Assembly (NCBI GenBank): GCA_945878065.1
Contig: CAMDXA010000023.1
Coordinates: forward strand, 1 to 34,037
Reading direction: 5' to 3'
Length of the DNA: 34,037 nt
Origin: Bordetella parapertussis
Lineage (GTDB): Bacteria > Pseudomonadota > Gammaproteobacteria > Burkholderiales > Burkholderiaceae_C
In this document: positions 8,325 to 16,277 of the stretch, piece by piece
Layout of the letters: every line of letters starts with the position of its first letter
How positions within the stretch are numbered: position 1 is the first letter of the stretch
Notes under the pieces: model-generated
What the model was told of the DNA's origin: nothing
Seen by the model: only the letters and a program-made list of their open reading frames with translations
Databases searched by the model: none
Translations under genes and position numbers: made by a program

Positions 8325-8571
8325 CCGTCCGCGCCGGTATGCTTTTTTGCCGCGCTTTCGCTTGCAAAAAACATCCCCGCACAGACGGCCCGATGAAACA
8401 CTTTTGCAACCGTGCCCCTTCTTGCACGGTTGTCACTTCGTTCGCGAGAAACAGCATCCGCAAACTGAGGACATGGCGGTCGGGCCGACGCGAACATTGC
8501 AGCTTTGCTGCAGTGAGCGGCGACCGAGCCGGCATGGCATCACTCGGCAAAAAACATACCGGCGCGGACGG
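8325..8571. repeat. REP-like inverted repeat (arms 8325-8352 and 8545-8571)
   Basis: The arm at 8545-8571 (CGGCAAAAAACATACCGGCG and on) is the reverse complement of 8325-8352 except for one missing base, giving 27 of 28 paired positions around a ~190-bp centre. A third, degenerate copy in the 8545 orientation lies at 8363-8390. Such interspersed GC-rich palindromic units are typical of REP-type elements. The stretch 8233-8695 contains no credible gene; it holds this structure, the tandem duplication and the left copy of the 82-bp repeat. Confidence 0.8.
8461..8542 (+). repeat. 82-bp direct repeat, left copy
   Basis: Bases 8461-8542 are identical to 8986-9067. The unit begins CAAACTGAGGACATGGCGGT and contains a perfect hairpin, TGCAGC-TTT-GCTGCA (8498-8512), nested in outer arms CGGTCG / CGACCG. 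It lies upstream of the DUF1640 gene. Confidence 0.95.
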
Positions 8572-8695
8572 TACGCAAATACACCCGAGATCAAACGACG
8601 TTTTTCAGATCAACGGCGTTAAACAATCAGCAGATGTGTATGCATCACGATAAAAGAGATTGCCAACACCAAATGCAATCGATAAACTTTTCGCC

Positions 8696-8932
8696 ATGAA
8701 CCCCGTGAACTTCGATACTTTGAAATATGCCAAGCGGCTACAGGCCGCTGGCATGGAAACCCAACTCGCAGAAGAGCAGGCACATGCCATGTCGGAACTG
8801 CTGGAACATAACCTGCAAAACTTGGCCACCAAATCAGACCTGCAGTTTCTGGAACAGCGCATGGTCATCAAGCTTGGCACCCTGATGGTGGTGTGCATCG
8901 GATCGGTGGTCGCATTGAACAAACTGTTTTGA
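8696..8932 (+). CDS. DUF1640-like small coiled-coil membrane protein
   Basis: This 78-residue protein matches the short bacterial DUF1640 (CCDC90-like) pattern: an N-terminal FDTLKYAKRLQAAGMETQLAEEQA segment, a predicted coiled-coil through EQAHAMSELLEHNLQNLATKSDLQFLEQRM, and a single C-terminal transmembrane helix (LGTLMVVCIGSVVAL) ending NKLF. It would sit in the inner membrane with the coiled-coil in the cytoplasm, as a trimer or other oligomer by family analogy. No enzymatic function is known to me. The ATG at 8696 is used; an upstream in-frame start at 8660 has no family support. The gene is bracketed by an exact 82-bp direct repeat, unusual for a housekeeping gene. Confidence 0.8.
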   Translation: MNPVNFDTLKYAKRLQAAGMETQLAEEQAHAMSELLEHNLQNLATKSDLQFLEQRMVIKLGTLMVVCIGSVVALNKLF

Positions 8933-8985
8933 ATGAAGCCACACCACTGGTCGCAGACTCAACTGAAGGACACATACCGACAAAT

Positions 8986-9067
8986 CAAACTGAGGACATG
9001 GCGGTCGGGCCGACGCGAACATTGCAGCTTTGCTGCAGTGAGCGGCGACCGAGCCGGCATGGCATCA
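8986..9067 (+). repeat. 82-bp direct repeat, right copy
   Basis: Identical to 8461-8542, in the same orientation, 53 bp after the DUF1640 stop. The hairpin copy lies at 9023-9037. The gap 8933-9135 holds no gene, only this repeat and a short tandem pair. Confidence 0.95.
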
Positions 9068-9130
9068 GTCGCCACAACAGCTGACTGATTTCAAAATGGC
9101 ATCAGTCGCAACAACTGGGTGATATCAAAA
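9059..9130 (+). repeat. Degenerate tandem pair (~37 bp units)
   Basis: Units starting at 9059 and 9096 share ATGGCATCAGTCGC, then ACAAC and a closing ATxTCAAA-type segment. The first overlaps the last bases of the right 82-bp repeat, so the tandem pair may have grown from the repeat edge. Confidence 0.6.
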
Positions 9131-9135
9131 AATGG

Positions 9136-11295
9136 TCAATTCACAGGGTGAAAACTGTGCAAGGTCTGCACCACCGCATCAGACAATACAAATCCGTCGC
9201 CGTGCTTATCCGCCAACAACTTGCTGGTGGCAATGAAACGCTCCAAGCCTTCCGAATAGACAAATTGCAAAGCACCACCCGTCCACGCTGGAAATCCAAT
9301 GGCCAAGATAGAGCCGATGTTGGCGTCATGGGCGGACATCAACACACCCTCTTGCAAACACCGCGCAGTTTCAATCGCTTGACGGTACAACAAACGCTGC
9401 TTGATCTCGGTTTGCGCCACCAGTGGATCCGCATCAAAAGGCTTTTCAAAATGCGTCTTTAAACCCGGCCACAATCGTTTGAGGCCATTGGCGGGGTAAT
9501 CGTAAAAACCAGCACCCGAAGCACGTCCGTGGCGACCAAACTCCTTGACCATGCGCTCGACAAACAACAGGCCCGTCGATGCTTGGTAAGTCAGGCCTTC
9601 AGCGGCGAAGTCTCTTCGCGTTTGCTCCAGCACATGCACCGACAAGGACAGTGCCGTGGCATCCAGCACATCTAAGGGCCCCACAGGCATACCCGCCATC
9701 ACAGCGGCATGTTCGATCAATGGCGCGTGTACACCTTCGGCCAACATCGCCGCCCCTTCCATCACATACGTACCAAACACACGGCTGGTGAAAAATCCAC
9801 GCGAGTCGTTCACCACAATCGGTACTTTGCCAATCGCATTGACATAGTCGTAAGCACGCGCCAGTGTTTCATCGTCGGTTAACTTGCCTTTGATGATTTC
9901 CACCAATTTCAATTTGTCGACCGGAGAGAAAAAATGCAGGCCGACGAATTTTTCCGGTTTCACACTGGCTTTTGCCAATCCGCTGATCGGCAGAGTGGAG
10001 GTATTGGTCGCAAACACACCGCCCGCCGCCAACATGGGTTCGGCTTCCTCGGTGACTTGCGCTTTCAACCCGCGATTTTCAAACACCGCCTCAATGATCA
10101 GGTCGCAGCCTTTCAGGTCATCGGTCCTGTCTGTGGCTTGAATCAATGCCATGGTTTTTAACTGCGCGCTGGGATGCATGCGATTGGACTGCACCAACTT
10201 GTCGGTGAGTTGCTGGGTGTAATTGCGTCCGCGATTAGCTATTTCCAAACTCACATCTTTGAGCACACAGGGTATGCCGCGCGTGGCGTTGGCATGCGCG
10301 ATGCCAGCACCCATCATGCCAGCGCCCAAAATGCCCACTCGCTCAGGTTTCCAAGTTTCAAAGCCCTTCGGTCGTGACTTGCCAGACTTGATGGCGTTCA
10401 TGTTGAAGAAGAATGCATTGACCATGTTCTTGGTGGTCTGCCCCACCATCACGCGTGCAAGTTTGCGTGATTCAATGCGGGTGGCGGTGTCATAGTCCAC
10501 CTGCGCACCTTCGACCATGGCTTCCATAATCGCTTGCGCCGCCGGGTATAAACCGTGGGCTTTGTTAAACAACATCGCAGGCGCCACCGCCAGACCAGCC
10601 GCCACCGCCGGGCTATTGACATGGCCGCCGGGCATTTTGTAGCCCTTGACGTCCCACGCTTGCACTGCTTGGGGATGTTTTTGAATGAAGTTCAAGGCCA
10701 TGGCATGAAGCTCTTCGGCAGTAGATGCCAAGCCTTGGACCAAGCCCAATTCCAGCGCTTTGTGCGGGGAAAACAATTTGCCTTCCATCAGATAAGGCTG
10801 TGCGCCGGACAAGCCCAAGAGTCGGGTCATTTTGGTGATACCTGTCGCGCCGGGGATCAAACCCAATGACACTTCTGGCAAACCAAAACTGATTTTTGGC
10901 TGGTTCAATGCAAACCTCGCATGCGCCACCAACGCCAGTTCCCAACCGCCACCCAATGCAGCGCCCTGCAACAACGCCACCACAGGCTTGCCTAAAGTTT
11001 CGATACGTCGAAATGCGTGCTTGAGGGTTTCAAGCGAAGCAAAGGCTTGTGGCGCGTCTTGCTCACGCAAAGCCAGCACACCCTTGAGGTCTGCACCCGC
11101 AAAAAAAGTAGTTTTGGCAGAAGAAAAAATCACACCGTTCACTCGCTCGAGATCGGCCTGCAAGCGATCGGCCAGGGCCACCATGTCGGCTTGCCAAGCG
11201 GGCTTCATGGTGTTGACCGGTGAATCAGGTTCGTCAAACACCACCTGGGCAATGCCGTCATTGCACAGTTCGTAACGCAACGTAGTGAAAGCCAT
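9136..11295 (-). CDS. FadB/FadJ-type enoyl-CoA hydratase / 3-hydroxyacyl-CoA dehydrogenase
   Basis: A 719-residue bifunctional beta-oxidation protein of normal family length. The N-terminal crotonase domain (about 1-190) has the oxyanion loop FAGADLKG and both catalytic glutamates in context (GGGWELAL; FGLPEVSLGLIPG), so it should hydrate enoyl-CoAs. The NAD-binding hydroxyacyl-CoA dehydrogenase domain begins near residue 325 with GILGAGMMGAGIA and contains the catalytic-His segment HFFSPVDKLKLVEI. The C-terminal domains follow (SRGFFTSRV; PVGPLDVLD). The ATG at 11295 is preferred over a GTG two codons earlier. It begins 2 bp after the thiolase stop, so the pair forms one thiolase-hydratase/dehydrogenase operon. 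It probably finishes degradation of chains released by the neighbouring Atu pathway, or general fatty acids. Confidence 0.93.
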   Translation of the reverse strand: MAFTTLRYELCNDGIAQVVFDEPDSPVNTMKPAWQADMVALADRLQADLERVNGVIFSSAKTTFFAGADLKGVLALREQDAPQAFASLETLKHAFRRIETLGKPVVALLQGAALGGGWELALVAHARFALNQPKISFGLPEVSLGLIPGATGITKMTRLLGLSGAQPYLMEGKLFSPHKALELGLVQGLASTAEELHAMALNFIQKHPQAVQAWDVKGYKMPGGHVNSPAVAAGLAVAPAMLFNKAHGLYPAAQAIMEAMVEGAQVDYDTATRIESRKLARVMVGQTTKNMVNAFFFNMNAIKSGKSRPKGFETWKPERVGILGAGMMGAGIAHANATRGIPCVLKDVSLEIANRGRNYTQQLTDKLVQSNRMHPSAQLKTMALIQATDRTDDLKGCDLIIEAVFENRGLKAQVTEEAEPMLAAGGVFATNTSTLPISGLAKASVKPEKFVGLHFFSPVDKLKLVEIIKGKLTDDETLARAYDYVNAIGKVPIVVNDSRGFFTSRVFGTYVMEGAAMLAEGVHAPLIEHAAVMAGMPVGPLDVLDATALSLSVHVLEQTRRDFAAEGLTYQASTGLLFVERMVKEFGRHGRASGAGFYDYPANGLKRLWPGLKTHFEKPFDADPLVAQTEIKQRLLYRQAIETARCLQEGVLMSAHDANIGSILAIGFPAWTGGALQFVYSEGLERFIATSKLLADKHGDGFVLSDAVVQTLHSFHPVN

Positions 11296-11297
11296 GA

Positions 11298-12503
11298 TCA
11301 CACCCGCTCAATGATGGTGGCGATACCCATACCGCCTCCGACACATAACGTGATGAGACCGCGCTTGAGTTTTCTGCGCTCTAGTTCATCCAACAAAGTA
11401 CCAACTAACATGGCGCCAGTTGCCCCGAGCGGGTGTCCCAAGGCAATCGAACCGCCGTTCACATTCACCTTTTCATGCGGCACATGCATCTCTTGCATGA
11501 AGCGCATGGGCACTGCAGCAAATGCTTCGTTGACTTCAAACAAATCAATGTCGTCAACGGTCAAGCCCGCTTTGGCCAACACCTTGCGTGCGGCAGGCAT
11601 GGGACCCGTCAGCATGATGGTGGGGTCTGCGCCCGATAAAGCGGTGGCAACGATACGACCGCGGGGGGTCAGGCCCATCGATTTGCCCTTGGCTTCGCTG
11701 CCAATGATCACCGCCGCCGCTCCATCCACAATGCCGGAAGAATTGCCAGCGGTATGCACATGGTGAATGCGTTCCACCTGCGGATAACGCGACAAGGCCA
11801 CGGCATCAAACCCCATTTTTCCCATGTCATCAAAACTGGCTCGCAATGAAGCCAGCGCTTCCATGGTGGTGCGTGGTTTGATGAATTCGTCACGCTCCAA
11901 AACCGGCATACCGATTTCATCCAACACAGGCAACACCGAACGATCAAAGCGTCCTTCGGCCTGCGCCGTTGCTGCGCGTTGTTGTGAGGTCAACGCAAAA
12001 CGGTCCACATCCTCGCGGCCCCACCCTGACATGGTGGCGATCAAATCAGCGCCAATGCCTTGCGGGGTAAAGCCAGTGGCCGCGTTGGTGGCCGGGTCTT
12101 GTGCCCAAGCACCGCCATCTGAACCCATGGGAACGCGTGACATGCTTTCAACCCCACCGGCAATGACCAGGTCTTCCCAACCGCTGGCCACTTTTTGCGC
12201 ACCGAGGTTGACGGCCTCTAAACCGGAGGCGCAAAAACGGTTGATCTGCACACCCGACACACGTACATCCCAGCCCGCTTTGAGCAAAGCTGTTTTGGGC
12301 AACACAGAACCTTGTTCACCCACGGGGCTGACACAGCCCATGACGACATCGTCGACTTGCGCGGTGTCAAAACCATGCCGCGCTTGCAGTTGGTTAAGCA
12401 AACCACCCAATAAATCTACCGGCTTGACTGAATGCAAACTGCCGTCTTTTTTGCCTTTTCCGCGCGGTGTGCGAACTGCGTCAAATACCATGGCGTGGGT
12501 CAT
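11298..12503 (-). CDS. Acetyl-CoA acyltransferase (thiolase)
   Basis: A 401-residue thiolase that cleaves 3-ketoacyl-CoA with CoA (or condenses two acetyl-CoA). The acylated cysteine is C91 in [11 protein letters not shown]. The catalytic His motif GHPLGATGA and the second cysteine motif CVGGGMG are present at the C-terminus, as are NEAFAAVP and [13 protein letters not shown]. The start at 12503 has an AGGAG ribosome binding site on the minus strand (12511-12515). It is first in a two-gene operon with the FadB-like enzyme, and divergent from the Atu genes over a shared 142-bp control region. A degradative FadA-type role is favoured by the partner gene. Confidence 0.93.
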   Translation of the reverse strand: MTHAMVFDAVRTPRGKGKKDGSLHSVKPVDLLGGLLNQLQARHGFDTAQVDDVVMGCVSPVGEQGSVLPKTALLKAGWDVRVSGVQINRFCASGLEAVNLGAQKVASGWEDLVIAGGVESMSRVPMGSDGGAWAQDPATNAATGFTPQGIGADLIATMSGWGREDVDRFALTSQQRAATAQAEGRFDRSVLPVLDEIGMPVLERDEFIKPRTTMEALASLRASFDDMGKMGFDAVALSRYPQVERIHHVHTAGNSSGIVDGAAAVIIGSEAKGKSMGLTPRGRIVATALSGADPTIMLTGPMPAARKVLAKAGLTVDDIDLFEVNEAFAAVPMRFMQEMHVPHEKVNVNGGSIALGHPLGATGAMLVGTLLDELERRKLKRGLITLCVGGGMGIATIIERV

Positions 12504-12548
12504 GAAAATCTCCTGAAATTAGGGGCTGTCTCAAGGGTAAGCCCTGAA

Positions 12549-12578
12549 TTGACAGACCTATTATCAACAGCCTAAAGT
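12549..12578 (+). promoter_or_regulatory. Candidate promoter for the atuB-F operon
   Basis: A perfect -35 box TTGACA (12549-12554) is followed after 18 bp by TAAAGT (12573-12578, four of six). The start codon of the first gene is 68 bp downstream. It overlaps the oppositely directed thiolase promoter candidate. Confidence 0.4.
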
Positions 12579-12588
12579 TGCAAAGCAA
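12560..12588 (-). promoter_or_regulatory. Candidate promoter for the thiolase-fadB-like operon
   Basis: On the minus strand TTGCTT (12588-12583) and GATAAT (12565-12560, five of six) are separated by 17 bp, 57 bp before the thiolase ATG. It shares bases with the + strand candidate, so the two operons may be controlled together. Confidence 0.45.
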
Positions 12589-12645
12589 GTGCTTGGTTGG
12601 AAATCTGACTACCCTTGTCATTTACTCATTAACGATTTAACTTGC

Positions 12646-13515
12646 ATGCGCTATCAATCTGTTTTTCGAGCTGACCTGTTCCACGGTCAAACCGTTGTTG
12701 TCACGGGTGGTGGCTCGGGCATTGGCCGCTGTACAGCGCACGAATTATCTGCCTTGGGCGCGAGCGTCGCATTGGTTGGCAGAAACCCGAACAAACTCGA
12801 ACAAGTGGCCCAAGAAATCACCCTGGCTGGCGGTTCTGCCTCCCTTCATGTGTGCGACATCCGCGAAGAAGACCAGGTGGCATCCACCATTGCCGCGGTA
12901 CTGCAAACCCACGGACGCATCGACGGTTTGGTCAACAACGCAGGCGGCCAGTTCGCGTCTCCCCTGATGAACATCAAAGCGCGTGGCTGGGACGCCGTGG
13001 TGCGCACCAACCTCACGGGTGGTTTTTTGATGGCACGCGAATGCTATACACAATGGATGCAAGCGCATGGTGGCGCCATCGTCAATGTGATCGCTGACAT
13101 GTGGCTGGGTATGCCTGGCATGGGCCACTCGGGGGCCGCGCGTGCCGGCATGCTCAATTTCACCGAAACCGCTGCGCTCGAATGGGGGCCGGTGCGTTCT
13201 AACGCAGTCGCCCCCGGTTGGATCGCCTCCAGTGGCATGGACAATTACCCGCCGGAAATGGCCGCCATGATTCAAACCATGCATCAACTGGTGCCGCTGC
13301 AACGCATCGGTACCGAAAGCGAAGTGGCCGCTGCAATTGTTTTCTTGCTGTCTCCCGCAGCGGCATTTATTTCTGGGGCGTGTTTGCGCGTCGACGGTGC
13401 CGCGCCCAACGCCAAACGCATCTGGCCACAAGTGGGCACGGGGAAAAGCAACCAAGCTTTCAATGGTTTTCATTTGGCACAAACCCCTAAAGTTTTGAAG
13501 AAGGACACGCCATGA
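12646..13515 (+). CDS. atuB: AtuB-like short-chain dehydrogenase/reductase
   Basis: A 289-residue SDR with cofactor motif TGGGSGIG (20-27) and NNAGG (97-101). The usual catalytic Ser and the YxxxK pair are absent: the aligned segment is HSGAARAG (161-168), placing Ser162 at the Tyr position and Arg166 at the Lys position. This HSGAARAG signature is typical of the 2-enoyl-CoA / 2,4-dienoyl-CoA reductase branch of SDRs, so the protein probably reduces a CoA-linked double bond with NADPH rather than oxidising an alcohol. The ATG at 12646 fits the family start (YQSVFRADLF); an in-frame TTG at 12589 would add 19 unrelated residues. It is the first gene of the atu operon, and its stop overlaps atuC by ATGA. 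The atuB name is from context plus overall resemblance. Confidence 0.75.
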   Translation: MRYQSVFRADLFHGQTVVVTGGGSGIGRCTAHELSALGASVALVGRNPNKLEQVAQEITLAGGSASLHVCDIREEDQVASTIAAVLQTHGRIDGLVNNAGGQFASPLMNIKARGWDAVVRTNLTGGFLMARECYTQWMQAHGGAIVNVIADMWLGMPGMGHSGAARAGMLNFTETAALEWGPVRSNAVAPGWIASSGMDNYPPEMAAMIQTMHQLVPLQRIGTESEVAAAIVFLLSPAAAFISGACLRVDGAAPNAKRIWPQVGTGKSNQAFNGFHLAQTPKVLKKDTP

Positions 13516-15098
13516 GTGGGCATGCTTCGGCACGCGACTACCAACTCGACTTGATTGCACAACTGCGACAACTCGAAACCCGCACACGCGAGCGCAGCGC
13601 ACAAGCGGCCTCGGTGTTCGCCAAGCGTGGGCAATTGCTGCCACGCGAACGCGTGGCTCGTTTGCTAGACCCGGGCACCCCTTTTTTAGAACTGTCCACG
13701 TTGGCGGGTTGGTTGCAAGACACCTCTGACGCTGCTGCTTCGGTGCCGGGTGGCGGTGCAGTGGTCGGCTTGGGGCTGGTCAGTGGCACGATGGTGATGC
13801 TGGTGGCTGACGACTCCGGTATCGATGCCGGGGCGTTGCAAGCACAAGGCATTGAAAAGTTTCAGCGCGCCCAAGCGATTGCCTTGCACAACAAATTGCC
13901 GTTTGTGCATTTGGTGGAATCCGCCGGCGCCAATTTATTGAAATACAAGGTGGAGCAATTCGTCCTAGGCGGCGGCAATTTCCATGGCTTGGCGCGCTTG
14001 TCTGCCGCAGGTATTCCTGTGTTGGCGGTGGTGCATGGGCCCTCCACCGCAGGTGGCGCTTACATGACGGGTCTGGCGGATCAGGTGATCATGGTGCAAG
14101 GCAGGGGTCGCGCATTTTTGGCGGGCCCGCCCTTGCTCAAAGCCGCCACGGGGGAAATTGCAGACGATGAAAGCCTGGGCGGCGCACAGGTGCATGCCAG
14201 CATTTCTGGCTTGGCCGAGTATGTGGCGCAAGACGATGCGCATGCGCTGGGAATAGCGCGACAAGTCATCAGTCACTGGGGCTGGCAACAGCCTATTGAA
14301 CATTATTGGCCGCCAGCTGTTGCGCCCGCCTTGGATGCCGATGGATTGCTGGACTTTTTCTCTGCCGACACCAAACAACCCGTGGACATGTTGCGGGTGA
14401 TTGAACACCTGGTTGACGGCTCTGAGTATTTGGCCTTTAAACCCGATTTCGGGCCCGCCAGTGTGTGCGTGCATGCATCCATTGGCGGACACCGTATCGG
14501 CATCATCAGCAACAACGGGCCGCTGGACCCTGCCGGCAGCAACAAGATCACGCATTTTGTACAAGCCTGTGACCAGACCGGTGTGGCGCTGGTTTGGTTG
14601 CACAACACGACGGGATTCATGGTCGGCCAAGAGGCCGAACACGCTGGCATGATCAAGCATGGCTCCAAACAAATTCAGGCCTTGTCCAACGCCCGGGTGC
14701 CGCAAATCACGGTGCTGTGCGGCGCATCTTTTGGCGCAGGCAATTACGGCATGTGCGGCCGTGCGTTTGGCCCGCGGTTTGTATTCAGTTGGCCCAATGC
14801 CCGCACCGCGGTGATGGGGCCACAACAAGCCGCTGACACCATGGGCATCGTGATGGAAGAGGCGGCTGCACGCAAAGGCGCAACACTTGACACACACAAA
14901 CGCGATGCATTGAAGCACCACATCATTGAGACCTTTGAGCGGCAAATGAGCGCTTTTTATACCTCCGGCCTGTTGCTAGACGACGGCGTCATCGACCCGC
15001 GCGACACGCGCCAAGTGTTGGCCTTCACCCTGTCCGTGTGCAAGCAAGCCGAGCAACGCACACTTCGCCCCATGCAATATGGCGTGTCTCGCGCCTGA
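13512..15098 (+). CDS. atuC: Geranyl-CoA carboxylase beta (carboxyltransferase) subunit, AtuC-like
   Basis: A 528-residue acyl-CoA carboxylase beta subunit that moves CO2 from carboxybiotin to the gamma-methyl group of a 3-methylcrotonyl-type enoyl-CoA. It has the two crotonase-like carboxyltransferase halves. The N-half shows LPRERVARLLDPGTPFLELS, PGGGAVVGLGLVSG and GRAFLAGPPLLKAATGE. The C-half shows GSNKITHFVQACD, GASFGAGNYGMCGRAFGPRF and WPNARTAVMGPQQAAD. Length and motifs fit both methylcrotonyl-CoA carboxylase (LiuB) and geranyl-CoA carboxylase (AtuC). The flanking atuB/D/E genes and the AtuR/AtuA block point to AtuC. It acts as a heteromer with the biotin subunit AtuF encoded two genes further downstream. 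Confidence 0.85.
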   Translation: MSGHASARDYQLDLIAQLRQLETRTRERSAQAASVFAKRGQLLPRERVARLLDPGTPFLELSTLAGWLQDTSDAAASVPGGGAVVGLGLVSGTMVMLVADDSGIDAGALQAQGIEKFQRAQAIALHNKLPFVHLVESAGANLLKYKVEQFVLGGGNFHGLARLSAAGIPVLAVVHGPSTAGGAYMTGLADQVIMVQGRGRAFLAGPPLLKAATGEIADDESLGGAQVHASISGLAEYVAQDDAHALGIARQVISHWGWQQPIEHYWPPAVAPALDADGLLDFFSADTKQPVDMLRVIEHLVDGSEYLAFKPDFGPASVCVHASIGGHRIGIISNNGPLDPAGSNKITHFVQACDQTGVALVWLHNTTGFMVGQEAEHAGMIKHGSKQIQALSNARVPQITVLCGASFGAGNYGMCGRAFGPRFVFSWPNARTAVMGPQQAADTMGIVMEEAAARKGATLDTHKRDALKHHIIETFERQMSAFYTSGLLLDDGVIDPRDTRQVLAFTLSVCKQAEQRTLRPMQYGVSRA

Positions 15099-15118
15099 CT
15101 TTTCTCTGTGGAACCTGT

Positions 15119-16273
15119 ATGCAACTCACCCATGAACACGAAGAACTCAAACGTAACCTCAAACGCTTTATCGTCGATGAAATCAACCCGCATGTAGACG
15201 AATGGGAAGCTGCTGAAATTTTCCCGGCGCATGAGGTATTTGGCAAACTCGGTGCCTTGGGCTATTTGGGCTTGACCAAACCGCAAGACCACGGTGGCAG
15301 CGGGCTTGATTACTCGTACAGCGTGGTCATGGCCGAAGCCTTGGGTCATATCAGTTGCGGCGCATTGCCCATGGCCATAGGCGTACAAACCGACATGGCA
15401 ACGCCGGCATTGGCGCGCTTTGGTTCGGCGGCATTGTGCGAAGAATTTTTGGCCCCTGCCATCAGCGGCAAAGCCGTGGCATGCATTGGTGTGTCAGAAC
15501 CGCATGCAGGCTCGGATGTGTCGGCGATCAAAACCACGGCACGCAAAGACGGCGATGACTACATCATCAACGGCGGCAAGATGTGGATCACCAACAGCTT
15601 GCAAGCCGATTGGATGTGCTTGCTGGCCAACACCAGCGAAGGTGCAGCACATAAAAACAAAAGCCTGATCGTGGTTCCCATGAACACACCGGGCATCACT
15701 CGCGCCAAAAAAATCCGCAAGATCGGCATGATGGCCAGCGACACCGGCGTGATCCATTTTGACGATGTGCGGGTGCCGCAACGCTTTCGCATCGGCGAGG
15801 AAGGCATGGGCTTTACTTACCAGATGATGCAATTTCAAGAAGAGCGCTTGTGGGCAGCCGCCAATGCGATTCAAGGTCTGATGAACTGTATCGACCAAAC
15901 CATCGAATACACGCGGGAAAGAAAAGCCTTCGGCAAGTCAGTGTTGGACAACCAAGTCGTGCATTTCACCTTGGCTGAATTAAAAACTGAGGTTGAATGC
16001 CTGCGCGCCCTGACCTACATGGCTACCGAGCATTACGTGGCGGGAAAGGATGTCACGGAATGGGCATCCATGGCCAAACTCAAAGCAGGTCGCTTGCTAC
16101 GCAGTGTGCCGGATGCGTGTCTGCAATACTGGGGCGGCATGGGCTACACATGGGACAACCCAGTTTCACGGCTGTACCGCGACGGCAGATTGGCGTCCAT
16201 CGGTGGTGGCGCCGATGAAGTGATGTTGGGCATCATCAGCAAATACATGCACACCTTGCCCTTGCGCGCTTGA
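15119..16273 (+). CDS. atuD: Citronellyl-CoA dehydrogenase (AtuD-like acyl-CoA dehydrogenase)
   Basis: A 384-residue FAD acyl-CoA dehydrogenase. It resembles AtuD closely as I remember that family: PMAIGVQTDMATPALARFG, CIGVSEPHAGSDVSAIKTTARKDG, WITNS and a WGGMGYTWDNPVSRLYRDG C-terminus. The usual MCAD-position glutamate is a glycine here (SIGGGADEVM). The glutamate at residue 242 in QEERLWAA lines up instead with the base of isovaleryl-CoA dehydrogenase, so catalysis should use that helix position, suited to a 3-methyl-branched substrate. It would oxidise citronellyl-CoA to geranyl-type 2-enoyl-CoA and pass electrons to ETF. The ATG at 15119 was preferred to an in-frame upstream start inside atuC. 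It lies 20 bp after atuC and 4 bp before atuE. Confidence 0.88.
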   Translation: MQLTHEHEELKRNLKRFIVDEINPHVDEWEAAEIFPAHEVFGKLGALGYLGLTKPQDHGGSGLDYSYSVVMAEALGHISCGALPMAIGVQTDMATPALARFGSAALCEEFLAPAISGKAVACIGVSEPHAGSDVSAIKTTARKDGDDYIINGGKMWITNSLQADWMCLLANTSEGAAHKNKSLIVVPMNTPGITRAKKIRKIGMMASDTGVIHFDDVRVPQRFRIGEEGMGFTYQMMQFQEERLWAAANAIQGLMNCIDQTIEYTRERKAFGKSVLDNQVVHFTLAELKTEVECLRALTYMATEHYVAGKDVTEWASMAKLKAGRLLRSVPDACLQYWGGMGYTWDNPVSRLYRDGRLASIGGGADEVMLGIISKYMHTLPLRA

Positions 16274-16277
16274 TGCC

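Noticed and set aside
8201..8497. A 98-residue reverse frame through the tandem and 82-bp repeats, sharing its N-terminus with another frame at 8834-9022
   Set aside because: The shared sequence comes only from the duplicated DNA. It overlaps the serine hydrolase end and shows no domain, hydrophobic pattern or ribosome site.
8255..8653. Forward frame of 132 codons over the repeat island
   Set aside because: Its amino acids simply mirror the tandem repeat and REP-like arms. No start signal or recognisable family.
12745..13644. 299-codon reverse frame across atuB
   Set aside because: Antisense to an SDR with clear cofactor motifs; no domain seen in it.
13965..14945. 326-codon reverse frame across atuC
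   Set aside because: Antisense to a carboxyltransferase with clear motifs; His/Arg-rich composition typical of shadows.
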